Shown piece by piece: positions 33,114 through 42,818 of a DNA stretch of 64,000 nucleotides. The notes below the pieces were generated by a model that saw nothing but the letters and a program-made list of their open reading frames with translations, did not search any database and was not told the origin of the DNA. The DNA is from UBA7359 sp964392105 (GTDB lineage: Bacteria > Pseudomonadota > Gammaproteobacteria > Eutrophobiales > Eutrophobiaceae). Each line of letters opens with the position of its first letter. Within the stretch, counting starts at the first letter, position 1. The stretch covers positions 10,917 to 74,916 of the forward strand of contig CAYMPA010000001.1 in the NCBI GenBank assembly GCA_964392105.1, written 5' to 3'. Made by a program: the position numbers and the translations under genes.

Positions 33114-34780
33114 TGGAAACGACACGCTTTATTTTATTAATTGCATTGGGCCTGGTGCTAACCATGATCTGGCAAGCATGGCAAGAAGACTATGGAAAAT
33201 TAATTTACCCTCACGCAATTAGTGAAGAACAATCATTAAGTCCGGCAACAAAGGCTATTGATATACCTGTGACACCAGAAGTACCAACAGCCAGTAATAA
33301 TGATGAAACAATTTCTTCTGTTTCAGAGCCGCTGGTAAAAGATCCATCTCTTGATGGAGATATTATTCATATTAAAACCGACATGTTGGATCTTGAGGTC
33401 AACACGATCGGCGGGACAATCCAGCGACTGTCATTATTAAATTACCCCGTCTCTAAAAAACAAAAAGATGAAAAGGTTGTTTTGTTGAATCATGGGAATG
33501 ATAATTTTTATCTGGTTCAGGGGGGTCTTTTAAGTAAAGCAGATGTTGCAAACCATAAAACGCTATTTGATTCTGAAAAAACCAATTACGAATTAGAAGA
33601 CAAAGATAGTATTTCTGTGCCGTTGTTTTGGGAGTCTGATAAAGGATTAAAAATTATAAAAACATTTACTTTTTATAAAGGACAGTATATCGCAGATATA
33701 AACTACGAAATAAGAAACACTACAACAGAAAGCTGGACAGGAAGTGTATACGGGCAGATAAACCGTACCGAACCGAAAAAAAATAGCTCACGATTTATTT
33801 ATACATATACCGGTGCAGTTATATCTTCTCCTGAGAAACGTTATAAGAAGATAAAGTTTAGTGATATTCAAGACGAAAAACTGTCTGTAGATATAACAAA
33901 CGGTTGGGCTGCAATGCTTCAGCATTACTTTTTTACTGCATTAATACCCGGCTCAAAAGATGAAAAATATCATTATTATACCTTGAACCCGGATAACAGA
34001 AGTTATGTTATCGGTGCGATATCGCCCTCAAAAGCCATTCCTGCTGGCGCAAGCGAAAATTTAATTCATCGTGTTTACTTTGGACCAAAACTTCAAAAAG
34101 AGATCAAACAATTTGCTGAAGGACTGGATTTAACGGCTGATTATGGAATTTTCTGGTTTCTTGCAGAACCATTGTATTGGGTTATGGATCACATCCATAT
34201 GTATACTAATAATTGGGGCTGGTCAATTATTCTAGTAACGCTTTTACTAAAATTATTGTTTTTTAAATTGTCTGCGGCCGGCTACCGTTCTATGGCAAAT
34301 ATGCGCAAGGTTCAACCAAGACTTCTTTCCATTAGAGAACGATATAAAGATGACCGCGCACGGCTTAACCAGGCCATGATGGATATCTATAAGGAAGAAA
34401 AAATCAATCCCCTCGGCGGTTGTTTCCCGATTTTGGTTCAAATACCGGTATTTATTTCCTTGTATTGGGTGTTGTTAGAAAGTGTTGAGCTAAGACAGGC
34501 AGACTTTGTTTTATGGATCCATGATCTGTCTATTCCTGATCCCTTTTATGTTTTGCCATTGTTAATGGGCGTGACAATGTTCGTGCAGCAAAAACTGAAC
34601 CCTGCACCCATGGATCCTGTTCAGGAAAAAGTCATGTCTGCTTTGCCAGTCGTGTTCACGGTATTTTTTGCTTTTTTCCCTGCCGGCCTGGTTTTATATT
34701 GGGTTGTTAATAACACTCTTTCTATTGCACAACAGTGGGTAATTACCCGTAATCTGGAGCGAGCAAGCTCTCATAAATAA
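33113..34780 (+). CDS. yidC: Membrane protein insertase YidC
   Basis: The 555-aa protein has an N-terminal anchor helix, a large periplasmic beta-sandwich domain (about residues 60-340, as in Gram-negative YidC) and five C-terminal membrane helices. These include the conserved INPLGGCFPILVQIPVFISLYWVL and FFPAGLVLYWVVNN. The membrane-groove arginine lies in the SAAGYRSMANMRKVQP region. It inserts and folds inner-membrane proteins, alone or with SecYEG. Length is normal for Gammaproteobacteria. Confidence 0.97.
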   Translation: METTRFILLIALGLVLTMIWQAWQEDYGKLIYPHAISEEQSLSPATKAIDIPVTPEVPTASNNDETISSVSEPLVKDPSLDGDIIHIKTDMLDLEVNTIGGTIQRLSLLNYPVSKKQKDEKVVLLNHGNDNFYLVQGGLLSKADVANHKTLFDSEKTNYELEDKDSISVPLFWESDKGLKIIKTFTFYKGQYIADINYEIRNTTTESWTGSVYGQINRTEPKKNSSRFIYTYTGAVISSPEKRYKKIKFSDIQDEKLSVDITNGWAAMLQHYFFTALIPGSKDEKYHYYTLNPDNRSYVIGAISPSKAIPAGASENLIHRVYFGPKLQKEIKQFAEGLDLTADYGIFWFLAEPLYWVMDHIHMYTNNWGWSIILVTLLLKLLFFKLSAAGYRSMANMRKVQPRLLSIRERYKDDRARLNQAMMDIYKEEKINPLGGCFPILVQIPVFISLYWVLLESVELRQADFVLWIHDLSIPDPFYVLPLLMGVTMFVQQKLNPAPMDPVQEKVMSALPVVFTVFFAFFPAGLVLYWVVNNTLSIAQQWVITRNLERASSHK

Positions 34781-34801
34781 TTCTGTTGAGCGGTTAACGC
34801 T

Positions 34802-36145
34802 ATGCCAGAAAACAATGACACGATAGCAGCTATTGCAACTCCGTCAGGACGAGGAGGCATCGGTGTAATTCGCGTCTCTGGAAAACGCAGCAAAGAAATC
34901 TTCAAAGCACTGACTGGCGGCCCTCCAAAACCACGTCTGGCGCAATATGTTTCCTATAAATCTTCTACTCAGAAAACCATCGATAAAGGCATTGCCCTTT
35001 ATTTTGAAGCACCATCATCGTATACCGGTGAAGATGTTATGGAATGCCACGCACACGGTAGTCGTATCGTATTAGGGATGTTATTGGACGAAATAGTTTC
35101 TTTGGGGGCAAGGGTCGCATCACCGGGAGAGTTTACAGAAAGAGCATTTTTGAATAATAAGATCGACCTGATTCAGGCTGAGGCTGTTGCTGATTTGATA
35201 GACAGTAATTCGAAGAAAGCAGCACGTAGCGCAATGCAGTCTCTCGAAGGCGTGTTTTCTAACAACATCACGCAACTAAGGGATCAAATATTTAATGCCA
35301 GAACCCTGGTTGAAGCCGCATTGGATTTTCCTGATGAAGAAGATGTTGATATAAGCATTGACCCGGCAATTGGAATTATAAGAGAAAGTCTGGCCATACT
35401 TGATGAATTGTTGATTAAAGCAAAAGCCGGACGCGTCCTGGATCAAAATCCGTCTGTTGTTATTGTTGGTTCACCAAACGCAGGAAAATCAAGCATCATT
35501 AATTATTTATCTGGTTTTGATTCGGCCATTGTTTCAACATTGCCCGGAACAACACGCGACATTATCAGGGAAAAAGTTTTGCTTGGGGACTACGCAATAA
35601 CATTAGTTGATACTGCCGGATTACGTGAAACCCATGAAGCAATAGAAAAAGAAGGCGTAGACAGGGCTTATAAAGCACTTGGTCTTGCAGATCTTGTTCT
35701 ATATGTTCTCGACCACAGCCTGAAGCAAACAATAGAACAGGATGCGCTGGATAAATATTTGTCTCCCGGCGCCAGGGCAATTATCGTAAAGAATAAAATT
35801 GATCTCTGTGAAGAAAGGAAATTTGAGAATATGGACAATGAGGTTTACGTGTCAGCAAAAACAGGCAAAGGCATAGATAAACTAATCGAGAAAATATGTT
35901 TAAATCTTGATATAACAGGGAATGAAGAAGATATGATATTCGCCCGTCAACGACATATTGAAGCATTAGGTTCGGTAAAAAACCATTTGCAACGCGCATT
36001 ATCTGACGTTGATAAAAATGCTGGTTTAGAAATATTAGCTGAATCATTGAGACTAGGTCTGTCGGGGTTTGATGAGATTACAGGCAAGACAACAAGTGAT
36101 GACATTTTAGGCGATGTGTTTTCGCGATTTTGTATTGGCAAATGA
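34802..36145 (+). CDS. mnmE: tRNA modification GTPase MnmE
   Basis: This 447-aa GTPase has the N-terminal formyl-THF-binding domain (TIAAIATPSGRGGIGVIRVSG), a helical domain, an inserted G domain with GSPNAGKSS, LPGTTRDI and DTAGLRE, and the C-terminal FCIGK that ends all MnmE proteins. With MnmG it makes the cmnm5 modification of U34. It follows yidC by 21 bases. The partner mnmG is not in this window. Confidence 0.97.
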   Translation: MPENNDTIAAIATPSGRGGIGVIRVSGKRSKEIFKALTGGPPKPRLAQYVSYKSSTQKTIDKGIALYFEAPSSYTGEDVMECHAHGSRIVLGMLLDEIVSLGARVASPGEFTERAFLNNKIDLIQAEAVADLIDSNSKKAARSAMQSLEGVFSNNITQLRDQIFNARTLVEAALDFPDEEDVDISIDPAIGIIRESLAILDELLIKAKAGRVLDQNPSVVIVGSPNAGKSSIINYLSGFDSAIVSTLPGTTRDIIREKVLLGDYAITLVDTAGLRETHEAIEKEGVDRAYKALGLADLVLYVLDHSLKQTIEQDALDKYLSPGARAIIVKNKIDLCEERKFENMDNEVYVSAKTGKGIDKLIEKICLNLDITGNEEDMIFARQRHIEALGSVKNHLQRALSDVDKNAGLEILAESLRLGLSGFDEITGKTTSDDILGDVFSRFCIGK

Positions 36146-36158
36146 TTGAAAAGAGGAA

Positions 36159-36566
36159 ATGGATGTGAGTATAAAAATAGAAATTTCCGTTGGCGAGCTG
36201 TTAGACAAGATAACTATCCTTGAAATAAAAACGGAAAGAATCAAAGATGCGAAAAAATTAATAAATATTAACAAGGAACTTGAGGTTTTAAATAGTCATT
36301 GGAGCAAATCATCCTTTACAAATAACAGCCTGGATAATGAGATTAATGCATTAAAAAAAGTAAATGAACAATTATGGGAAATAGAAGACGCAATAAGAGG
36401 CAAAGAAAAAGAGCAGGCGTTTGATAAAGAGTTTGTTGAATTGGCAAGGTCAATTTATTTTGCGAATGATAAACGAGCTAATATTAAACATACAATTAAT
36501 AGTAAAACCGGCTCTGACTTGATCGAAGAAAAATCTTACAGTGAATACAGTTCAACTAACTCTTGA
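36159..36566 (+). CDS. DUF6165 family protein
   Basis: The 135-aa protein begins with SIKIEISVGELLDKITILEIKTERIKD-type sequence and has VNEQLWEIEDAIR in the middle, as in DUF6165 proteins. It is charged, mostly helical, and lacks a signal or membrane segment. The start may be ATG 36159 or GTG 36165; the GAGG at 36151 region spaces better with GTG. Relatives often sit in LPS gene clusters, as here, 13 bases after mnmE and just before heptosyltransferase genes, but the function is unknown. Confidence 0.7.
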   Translation: MDVSIKIEISVGELLDKITILEIKTERIKDAKKLININKELEVLNSHWSKSSFTNNSLDNEINALKKVNEQLWEIEDAIRGKEKEQAFDKEFVELARSIYFANDKRANIKHTINSKTGSDLIEEKSYSEYSSTNS

Positions 36567-36621
36567 TTTTTTTATCATAACAATAATGTTAAAAGGCCAT
36601 AATATATAGCAACACAATCGT

Positions 36622-37530
36622 ATGGCTGTTAAAAACATATTATTTATAGGGCTAAGCTCAGTTGGCGATGTTGTTATGACAACACCAGTATTACAATCCT
36701 TGCATAATAAATACCCAGAAGCATTGTTTGATATTGTTACCGATAATCGATCGGTAGCGTTATACGAAAGTTATCCTTATAAGAATAATATTTATTTGAA
36801 AGACAAGAATAAATTCTTAAGAGGCGTACCTGATCTTTTATTAAGACTATGGAAGAAACGTTATGACATTATTGTTGATTTAAGAACAGACGGCCTTGCT
36901 TATCTATTAAGAAGTAAAAAAAGATATACCAAATGGTCTGCAAAAAGCTATGGCCCTCATGCAGTCGAAGATTTGTTAGGGGTGATTTCAAGCTTGCATG
37001 GAAATGAGTCAATCCCGCATACACAGGTTTGGTTGTCTGAATCGAACCGTGTCTATGCAAACAAACAAGTTTCAGTTTTTAAAAATAAAGAAAAGCTTTT
37101 GGCTATCTCTGTTGGAGATCCGAATAAGCCAGTTAAAACCTGGCCTACAGATAAGTTTATTGAATTACTTAACCGATACAAAGATGATTTTTCTGGCCTG
37201 ATATTTTTAGGCGGCGCTTCCGAGAAAGCAAACACCCTTAAAGTAGCGGAAAATATTGATATTACATATATTAATGCCACTGGTAATAGTTTATTAGAGT
37301 CTGCCGCCTTGATCGAAAAATCTTGTCTTTACATTGGGCCTGATTCGGGTCTTGGACACATTGCCAGTGCGTTAAAAATCCCCACCATAAGCTTGTTTAG
37401 TCAGGTTAGTCCTGAGCGATTTCGTCCATGGGGTAATAAAGCCGTTTGCTTTCGTGGCGAACATAATGATGCACGTTATATTTCTGTTGATGAGATCAGC
37501 AGCGCAATTAGAGGGCTTCTTGGTGAATGA
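36622..37530 (+). CDS. Glycosyltransferase family 9 (heptosyltransferase-like)
   Basis: The 302-aa protein starts with the GT9 signature LFIGLSSVGDVVMTTPVLQSL and has the ADP-heptose-binding region GPDSGLGHIASALKIPTISLFSQVSPERFRPWG near its end. GT9 enzymes add heptose to the LPS inner core on the cytoplasmic side. It is the first of three GT9 genes in this cluster. The next gene starts inside its last codons, so they are translationally coupled. The exact acceptor cannot be told. Confidence 0.85.
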   Translation: MAVKNILFIGLSSVGDVVMTTPVLQSLHNKYPEALFDIVTDNRSVALYESYPYKNNIYLKDKNKFLRGVPDLLLRLWKKRYDIIVDLRTDGLAYLLRSKKRYTKWSAKSYGPHAVEDLLGVISSLHGNESIPHTQVWLSESNRVYANKQVSVFKNKEKLLAISVGDPNKPVKTWPTDKFIELLNRYKDDFSGLIFLGGASEKANTLKVAENIDITYINATGNSLLESAALIEKSCLYIGPDSGLGHIASALKIPTISLFSQVSPERFRPWGNKAVCFRGEHNDARYISVDEISSAIRGLLGE

Positions 37531-38470
37531 ATTCCTGCGCATACTGGATCGTTTTCTGAAAAAGCAGGGATACTCGATAAAAAAACATCCAGAATATAAT
37601 CTTTTGCCGCTCCAGGATTTCAATAATCTAACCGAACAAAAAAGGGTTTATGAGTCTTTTAATTCAAATGACAAACCCAAACAAGACAATTTAGAGAAAC
37701 TGGAAATATGTTTGCGTACTTGTATTAATGATAAACGGGCCAAGGGCAAACGCAATGAACTTACAAATGTAAGCCTGGAAGAGCATCTTTTGACATGTAT
37801 AAAATCTCTTTTAATTTCAACCAACGATGCTATAAGCAAGGGCGTTGATATCAATTTTACAGTGTTTGATGATCGATCTGAAGAAAGCCTGGTAAAAAAG
37901 ATAGAAGCACTATGTGGAAAACTAACATGTGAATGGAATATCTTAACTACAGAAAAGCCGGGGCAGGGGCAGTCGCTTCATCAAAACTTTAATTACGCCA
38001 GGAAAGGCGAAGGTCTTTTTTATTTTTGTGAAGATGATTATCTGCATACAAAAAAAGCCATTTTTGAAATGGTGGATTTCTATAAAAAAATACACGCTCA
38101 AACAGGATCTCACATGTTGTTATACCCGCAAGAGCATGAAATAGTTTTCAAGCAATTTAATTATCCTTCTTATATTCTTTATAGCGACACAAGGCGCTGG
38201 CGAACAATAAGCCATGCCACACATACATTTTTTACTCATTCAGATGTTGTGAGTGAATACTGGGACTATTTTGAAAATACTAAATTTGTGGGTGTAAAGG
38301 AAAAACGCCACATGGGCTCGGAGAAAAAAACGACTGATCAACTGTTTAATCATATACCGGGGTTTTCACCTATTCCAGCAGTTGCAGTTCACTTGCAAAC
38401 TGAGCATTGTTTGCCCCCGTTTTTTAATTGGCGTGAAATTTGGGATGGACTAGAGATAAGCGAAACTTAG
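37523..38470 (+). CDS. Putative glycosyltransferase (GT2-like)
   Basis: GTG at 37523 (or TTG 37520), preceded by AGAGGG, gives 315 aa; a longer frame from 37454 lies inside the previous gene and is rejected. The central part has a nucleotide-sugar-transferase look: INFTVFDDRSEESLVKKI, GQGQSLHQNFNYARKGEGLFYFCEDDYLH, where EDDY resembles the metal-binding DxD. The C-terminal third has SHATHTFFTHSDV. It has no membrane segment. It is probably an LPS glycosyltransferase, but the family match is loose. Confidence 0.6.
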   Translation: MNEFLRILDRFLKKQGYSIKKHPEYNLLPLQDFNNLTEQKRVYESFNSNDKPKQDNLEKLEICLRTCINDKRAKGKRNELTNVSLEEHLLTCIKSLLISTNDAISKGVDINFTVFDDRSEESLVKKIEALCGKLTCEWNILTTEKPGQGQSLHQNFNYARKGEGLFYFCEDDYLHTKKAIFEMVDFYKKIHAQTGSHMLLYPQEHEIVFKQFNYPSYILYSDTRRWRTISHATHTFFTHSDVVSEYWDYFENTKFVGVKEKRHMGSEKKTTDQLFNHIPGFSPIPAVAVHLQTEHCLPPFFNWREIWDGLEISET

Positions 38471-38489
38471 TGCAAGCTTAAATCAGTAG

Positions 38490-39590
38490 TTATATTAGTT
38501 TGGTAAATTCTGCATAGACTTCATCGGCACTGATATTCTTCATGCAGATGTTGTCTGCACAAATTGTTTTAAGGCAAAAACTGCAAGGCAATATTTTCTC
38601 TATAACAATTGAATCTTTATTGTTTGGGTGCCATTTGTTTGTCAGCTCTCTTGTTGATATAAGAGCAATAATTTTTGTTCCTGCTGCATCACATAAATGC
38701 ATAGCGCCAGTATCCAGACTGATCGCAATAGCGGTCTTTTTTAACACATAAAATAATTCAGGAATTGATAATTTATCACAAACGCTCATCGTGTTTTTTG
38801 CTTTTGAAGTTATGAATTTAGCATCTTTAACATCATCTTTCCCACCGACTATTAAGATTTCATGTTTATTTCCAATAAGGTTTGCAAGGGACACCCAATG
38901 ATCCAAAGGCCATTTTTTCGGTTGCAATTTTCCGCCGATGATAAATGCAATTGGTTTAGGGGTTTCAAGCAAGCTTATAATCGCTTTGTTTTCAGGCTGC
39001 ATGCTATTTATTGGGTAATCGATATTACCGGTTAACCCGGCGTGTTTCATGTTATTGATGAAACGCTCAGTTTCTGTGGGTATGTCGAGATATTTTTTCT
39101 GTAGGCGCATGAATGATTTTATCCGTCCGTGATCCCAGCCAAGGGCGCTCTTGATGCCGAGCATGAAACGAACAAGGAACATATTTCTTATAGATTTGTA
39201 CAAACCCAGGTTTTGAGGAAGCTGTATAAAAAGATCATATTGATTATTTTTAAGTTGTTTAAGCGTCGCCACACGCTCATCTTTATTAACAATAACAAGA
39301 TTATTTACCAGTTTACTGTTCAGTTTCAGGTCCTTAAAAGTAATGCCATTGTTGCAAATAGTTAGCAAGTCTATTTGTGCCTTCGGAAAGTTTTGCCTGA
39401 TTATAGATAGTGCTGGAAGTGCAACAATTGAATCACCAAAGGCACCATCTCGATTAATGAGAATCCTGTAATAATATTTTTTGCTAACAAAAAGGCAGGC
39501 AATAAAAAGTTTGATTATATGTATGCGAATAGTTTTTATTGAGTTCACATACAACAAAGCAAATCTATCAGGCGCTTTCATTAGGGACAT
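38490..39590 (-). CDS. Glycosyltransferase family 9 (heptosyltransferase-like)
   Basis: This 366-aa protein has an N-terminal extension of about 40 residues with a hydrophobic basic stretch. Then comes the GT9 core starting ILINRDGAFGDSIVALPALSII, a middle FIIGGKLQPKKWPLDHW and the donor-binding ISLDTGAMHLCDAAGTKIIALIS. The C-terminus is Cys-rich (CSFCLKTICADNICMKNI), as in several LPS GT9 enzymes. It is the last gene of the leftward half of the cluster, facing the rightward glycosyltransferases. Confidence 0.82.
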   Translation of the reverse strand: MSLMKAPDRFALLYVNSIKTIRIHIIKLFIACLFVSKKYYYRILINRDGAFGDSIVALPALSIIRQNFPKAQIDLLTICNNGITFKDLKLNSKLVNNLVIVNKDERVATLKQLKNNQYDLFIQLPQNLGLYKSIRNMFLVRFMLGIKSALGWDHGRIKSFMRLQKKYLDIPTETERFINNMKHAGLTGNIDYPINSMQPENKAIISLLETPKPIAFIIGGKLQPKKWPLDHWVSLANLIGNKHEILIVGGKDDVKDAKFITSKAKNTMSVCDKLSIPELFYVLKKTAIAISLDTGAMHLCDAAGTKIIALISTRELTNKWHPNNKDSIVIEKILPCSFCLKTICADNICMKNISADEVYAEFTKLI

Positions 39591-39611
39591 TGTTTAAGTA
39601 GCTCGATATGA

Positions 39612-40577
39612 TTATGTTGTGTGCCCATCTTTATTAAGACGTTCTATGACAAATTGACATGATATTGTATTTATATTTGCCGGGATAAACTCGCTGTCAT
39701 TTAAAGGCAAATCCCCGGTCGCGCTAATTATTCGATGTTGTTGTCCTAATGCGTGTGTGCGCTGCGGATTGGTCGGTCCAAACAAGCCATAAACCGGGAT
39801 TCCAGAGCAAGACAATATATGCATTGGCGCAGAATCGTTTGTTATTGCAAAAGAAGCATGCTTACCTAATTCAACGAGTTCAGGCACGGTAAATTGATTT
39901 GTAGCATCTAATCCAAAAGCATCGCTTAATTGTTTATTTAATGCCGCGTCATCGTCAGATCCTATCCATATAATATCTATATTGTAATTTGCCAATGATT
40001 TTGCCAATTCTGCATAATACGGCCAGCGTTTTTGTGTATGAAGGTGGCTTGATCCAGCGTGAATCAAAACAATAGAATTATTTGCCAGATTTTTTGATTT
40101 AAGCCAAGTAGATATTTTATTTACGACAATATCTGAAACGGGTAAATACGGAATTGGCGGTGCAGCATCAATTTCAGCGCTTTCAAGTATTTGATTCAAC
40201 CGATCAAAAGAATGACATTCTCCTTCGTACTTTGTCTGTGGGTGTAAGTGATATGGAAAACGTGGATGATTCCCCGCACGTACGGGTATGCCAGAAAGAC
40301 CAGATAGTAATGTAGTCCGGTCGTTTGATTGTAAGTCATAAAGCCGGTCAAAATTATTTTGCCTTATCCATTTTACAGTTTTAAAAGTATTAAACACGCC
40401 AGTGCGGTTAACGGCTTTTATATACAGACCTTTCCAGCCAGAAAACAAATTTCCATATATTGGCGTAGTTAAAAGCCATATCTCGTCATTAGCATGATGT
40501 TCTTGCAAACGTTTTATAATGGGCGTGGACATAATAATATCGCCCAGTGCCCCGAGTTTAATGATTAATATTTTCAT
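39612..40577 (-). CDS. Glycosyltransferase family 9 (heptosyltransferase-like)
   Basis: The 321-aa protein starts with ILIIKLGALGDIIMSTPIIKRL and contains IVLIHAGSSHLHTQKRWPYY, followed by the donor site ITNDSAPMHILSCSGIPVYGLFGPTNPQRTHALG. All are GT9 hallmarks, and this is the most canonical of the three copies. It should transfer heptose or a similar sugar to the LPS core. It lies 21 bases upstream of the neighbouring GT9 gene on the same strand. Confidence 0.85.
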   Translation of the reverse strand: MKILIIKLGALGDIIMSTPIIKRLQEHHANDEIWLLTTPIYGNLFSGWKGLYIKAVNRTGVFNTFKTVKWIRQNNFDRLYDLQSNDRTTLLSGLSGIPVRAGNHPRFPYHLHPQTKYEGECHSFDRLNQILESAEIDAAPPIPYLPVSDIVVNKISTWLKSKNLANNSIVLIHAGSSHLHTQKRWPYYAELAKSLANYNIDIIWIGSDDDAALNKQLSDAFGLDATNQFTVPELVELGKHASFAITNDSAPMHILSCSGIPVYGLFGPTNPQRTHALGQQHRIISATGDLPLNDSEFIPANINTISCQFVIERLNKDGHTT

Positions 40578-40616
40578 TAATAATTTTATTAGATCATTAA
40601 AAGGTATTCATATATT

Positions 40617-41891
40617 TCATTCTTTTGAATATAGTTTGATACTAGAAAAATAAACAGCCATTAACCACCAGATCATGCTGGACCATATTGATCCGTAAAA
40701 TGCCATATGCGCGTTAAATGGGAATAAAGCAATAATTACCGGAATAAAAAATGGAAACATGCTCTCTTTGTTCCTGGAGCGTTTGACAATCTGAATAATA
40801 AAATAAAGCGCAATTAAATATCCCAGAAAACCAATCAAGCCTGTTTCGGCCAAGATCTCCAAGATAAGAATATGTGGTTGAGTAGGAATAACATTCACAC
40901 TAACAAACCAATCATCCGGAGAAGCGTAGTCTTTATAGGCATAACGAAATCCACGAGGGCCTATACCGTTGACGGGGTTGGATTTAAATATCGTATAGGC
41001 CGTTTCCCAAATAGGTAGTCTAACCGCCGTTGCTCTGTTAATTGTGTCGTAATCATTGCTGAAAAGCCCTAGTGTAACTTTAAATCTGTTATTTGTTGGC
41101 GCGTGTAAAATTATTGTGAAACTAATCAATACAATAACAAGCGCAGCAAGCACACAAGTGATTTTAATAAATTTTGTCCTGTTTATATAATAAATATATC
41201 CATATATTAAAAAACCAAATGAAGATAATGCGAGCATTATCCACGCAGCACGTCTACCGCTTAGCAGAATAATAAAAAAAAGCGGTATTAAACTGACAAG
41301 TAACCATTTCTTGTTTTCCAGGTTTATATATATATATATAAAGCAAAAAGCAGAAAGAATTGAACATATGTGAGAAATAGTATTTCTCGGGTAAAACATG
41401 CCAGTTATATCACCAGCCTTATACGGATACCCCAACAAATTTTGTCCAATAAAAAATTGAATGGATGCATCTACACACCAGAACGTTACAATAATAAATA
41501 CAGAATAAACAATAAACTTTAATCGATGGTTATCTTTTGATAATTCCTGAATGATAAATAGTCCAGAAAATACAAATCTAAGATAGGGAAAGACGGTTTG
41601 AGCAGCACGTGATTGATTAACGGCATCAGGAAAGGACATTAATAGTGGCAGCCACAAACACAAAAACACGATTATAAATGTTTTTTGTATTTTATCGTTC
41701 CAGGTGTCTTTTGGTGATGATGCGACCCTATATAAACCAATTACGGCCATTAACCCCATCGGATAGTTGTAAAGCGCTTTACTAACGAATCCTATTATTG
41801 TTAGCAAAATTAAAATACAAGACCAGTAGTTTTTTAGCCATGCCGATATTAAATAGATAATTTGTTCAGTTTTATAATTATTTGAAATCAT
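40617..41891 (-). CDS. O-antigen ligase/polymerase family membrane protein
   Basis: This 424-aa protein has 10-12 membrane helices and one large periplasmic loop containing NRATAVRLPIWETAY and NPVNGIGPRGFRYAYKDYA, the pattern of the Wzy/WaaL family. An arginine-rich turn LLSGRRAAWIML precedes it. It either ligates O-antigen to lipid A-core or polymerises repeat units; with heptosyltransferases next door and no Wzx/Wzz nearby, ligase is more likely. It lies 10 bases after a GT2 gene in the leftward operon. Confidence 0.78.
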   Translation of the reverse strand: MISNNYKTEQIIYLISAWLKNYWSCILILLTIIGFVSKALYNYPMGLMAVIGLYRVASSPKDTWNDKIQKTFIIVFLCLWLPLLMSFPDAVNQSRAAQTVFPYLRFVFSGLFIIQELSKDNHRLKFIVYSVFIIVTFWCVDASIQFFIGQNLLGYPYKAGDITGMFYPRNTISHICSILSAFCFIYIYINLENKKWLLVSLIPLFFIILLSGRRAAWIMLALSSFGFLIYGYIYYINRTKFIKITCVLAALVIVLISFTIILHAPTNNRFKVTLGLFSNDYDTINRATAVRLPIWETAYTIFKSNPVNGIGPRGFRYAYKDYASPDDWFVSVNVIPTQPHILILEILAETGLIGFLGYLIALYFIIQIVKRSRNKESMFPFFIPVIIALFPFNAHMAFYGSIWSSMIWWLMAVYFSSIKLYSKE

Positions 41892-41901
41892 ATGGATATA
41901 T

Positions 41902-42810
41902 TTAACGGTAACGTTCTACAATAATATTCAAAAGCCCGCTTACATAGCCCACTGTACTTGCAAGCTTGACAATGCTTTTCTCCAGTTTCTTCTGGTTAAG
42001 GGTAAATATAAATAACATGAGATCAATGAAAGCGCCAACAAGCTTCCCAATGGCCTTTATTAAAAAATGAGACCAGGCAGACAAAGTGCTTTTTTTACTT
42101 TTATAATACACAACATTATTAATGGCCCCGGTAAAATGTCGGAAGAATAAATATTTTTTTGTTCTCCTTTCTTTGGGGAGCGTTTCATAAATAATAGCTT
42201 CAGCATTCCACACTTTTGAAAATCCTTTTTTTGTTGCCCGATAAAAAAAATCAAAATCTTCGCCGCCAATAAAATTATAATAGGTATTAAAATATAGTTT
42301 GTCCTTAACGACCAATGCATTTTTAAACATGACATTTCCTGCGGCTATATTTCGTGGGATATAACCCGTAGGGTATTTAATTTCTATCTTTATATTATTT
42401 GTTGGTGTGGTTTCGTGAGTTGGTATTACTGGCCCGGCGACAATATCAACATCGTATTTGTGTATTGCTGTTAGATGGCTTTTAAGCCAATTCGCATGAG
42501 GAAACTCATCATCATCAATAAAGCCGATCAGTTCAGCGCCATGTTTTAATGCTTCTTGAAGCAAACGATTTCTTGCAGTAGCAATTCCCCTTTCAGATTC
42601 AACGTAATAAGTAACCGGTATTATGGAGTTTTTACTAGTGTCTTCTACAATGCATCGTGCAGTTTCATTTATATCATTATCTACAACAATAATAATAATT
42701 TTATAATTATCAGGCAGGTTAAGTAATTGAATAGCAGATAAACAGTTCTTTAGCAAAGAAGGTCGTTTATATGTCGCTACACAAATAGCAATAATATTGT
42801 TAGTTACCAT
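41902..42810 (-). CDS. Glycosyltransferase family 2
   Basis: The 302-aa protein shows a GT-A fold: ICVATYKRPSLLKNCLSAI at the start, the metal-binding IGFIDDDEFPHANWL and the acceptor-side GGEDFDFFYRATKKG. A C-terminal amphipathic/hydrophobic region (KLVGAFIDLMLFIFTL) may dock it to the membrane. It should transfer an activated sugar during LPS core or O-antigen building. It is tightly packed with the ligase-like gene and the GT4 gene (gaps 10 and 8 bases). Confidence 0.85.
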   Translation of the reverse strand: MVTNNIIAICVATYKRPSLLKNCLSAIQLLNLPDNYKIIIIVVDNDINETARCIVEDTSKNSIIPVTYYVESERGIATARNRLLQEALKHGAELIGFIDDDEFPHANWLKSHLTAIHKYDVDIVAGPVIPTHETTPTNNIKIEIKYPTGYIPRNIAAGNVMFKNALVVKDKLYFNTYYNFIGGEDFDFFYRATKKGFSKVWNAEAIIYETLPKERRTKKYLFFRHFTGAINNVVYYKSKKSTLSAWSHFLIKAIGKLVGAFIDLMLFIFTLNQKKLEKSIVKLASTVGYVSGLLNIIVERYR

Positions 42811-42818
42811 AAAGTTAT

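Noticed and set aside
37454..37522. Upstream extension of the GT2-like gene to ATG 37454
   Set aside because: It would lie entirely inside the previous GT9 gene. GTG 37523 with AGAGGG upstream gives normal coupling.
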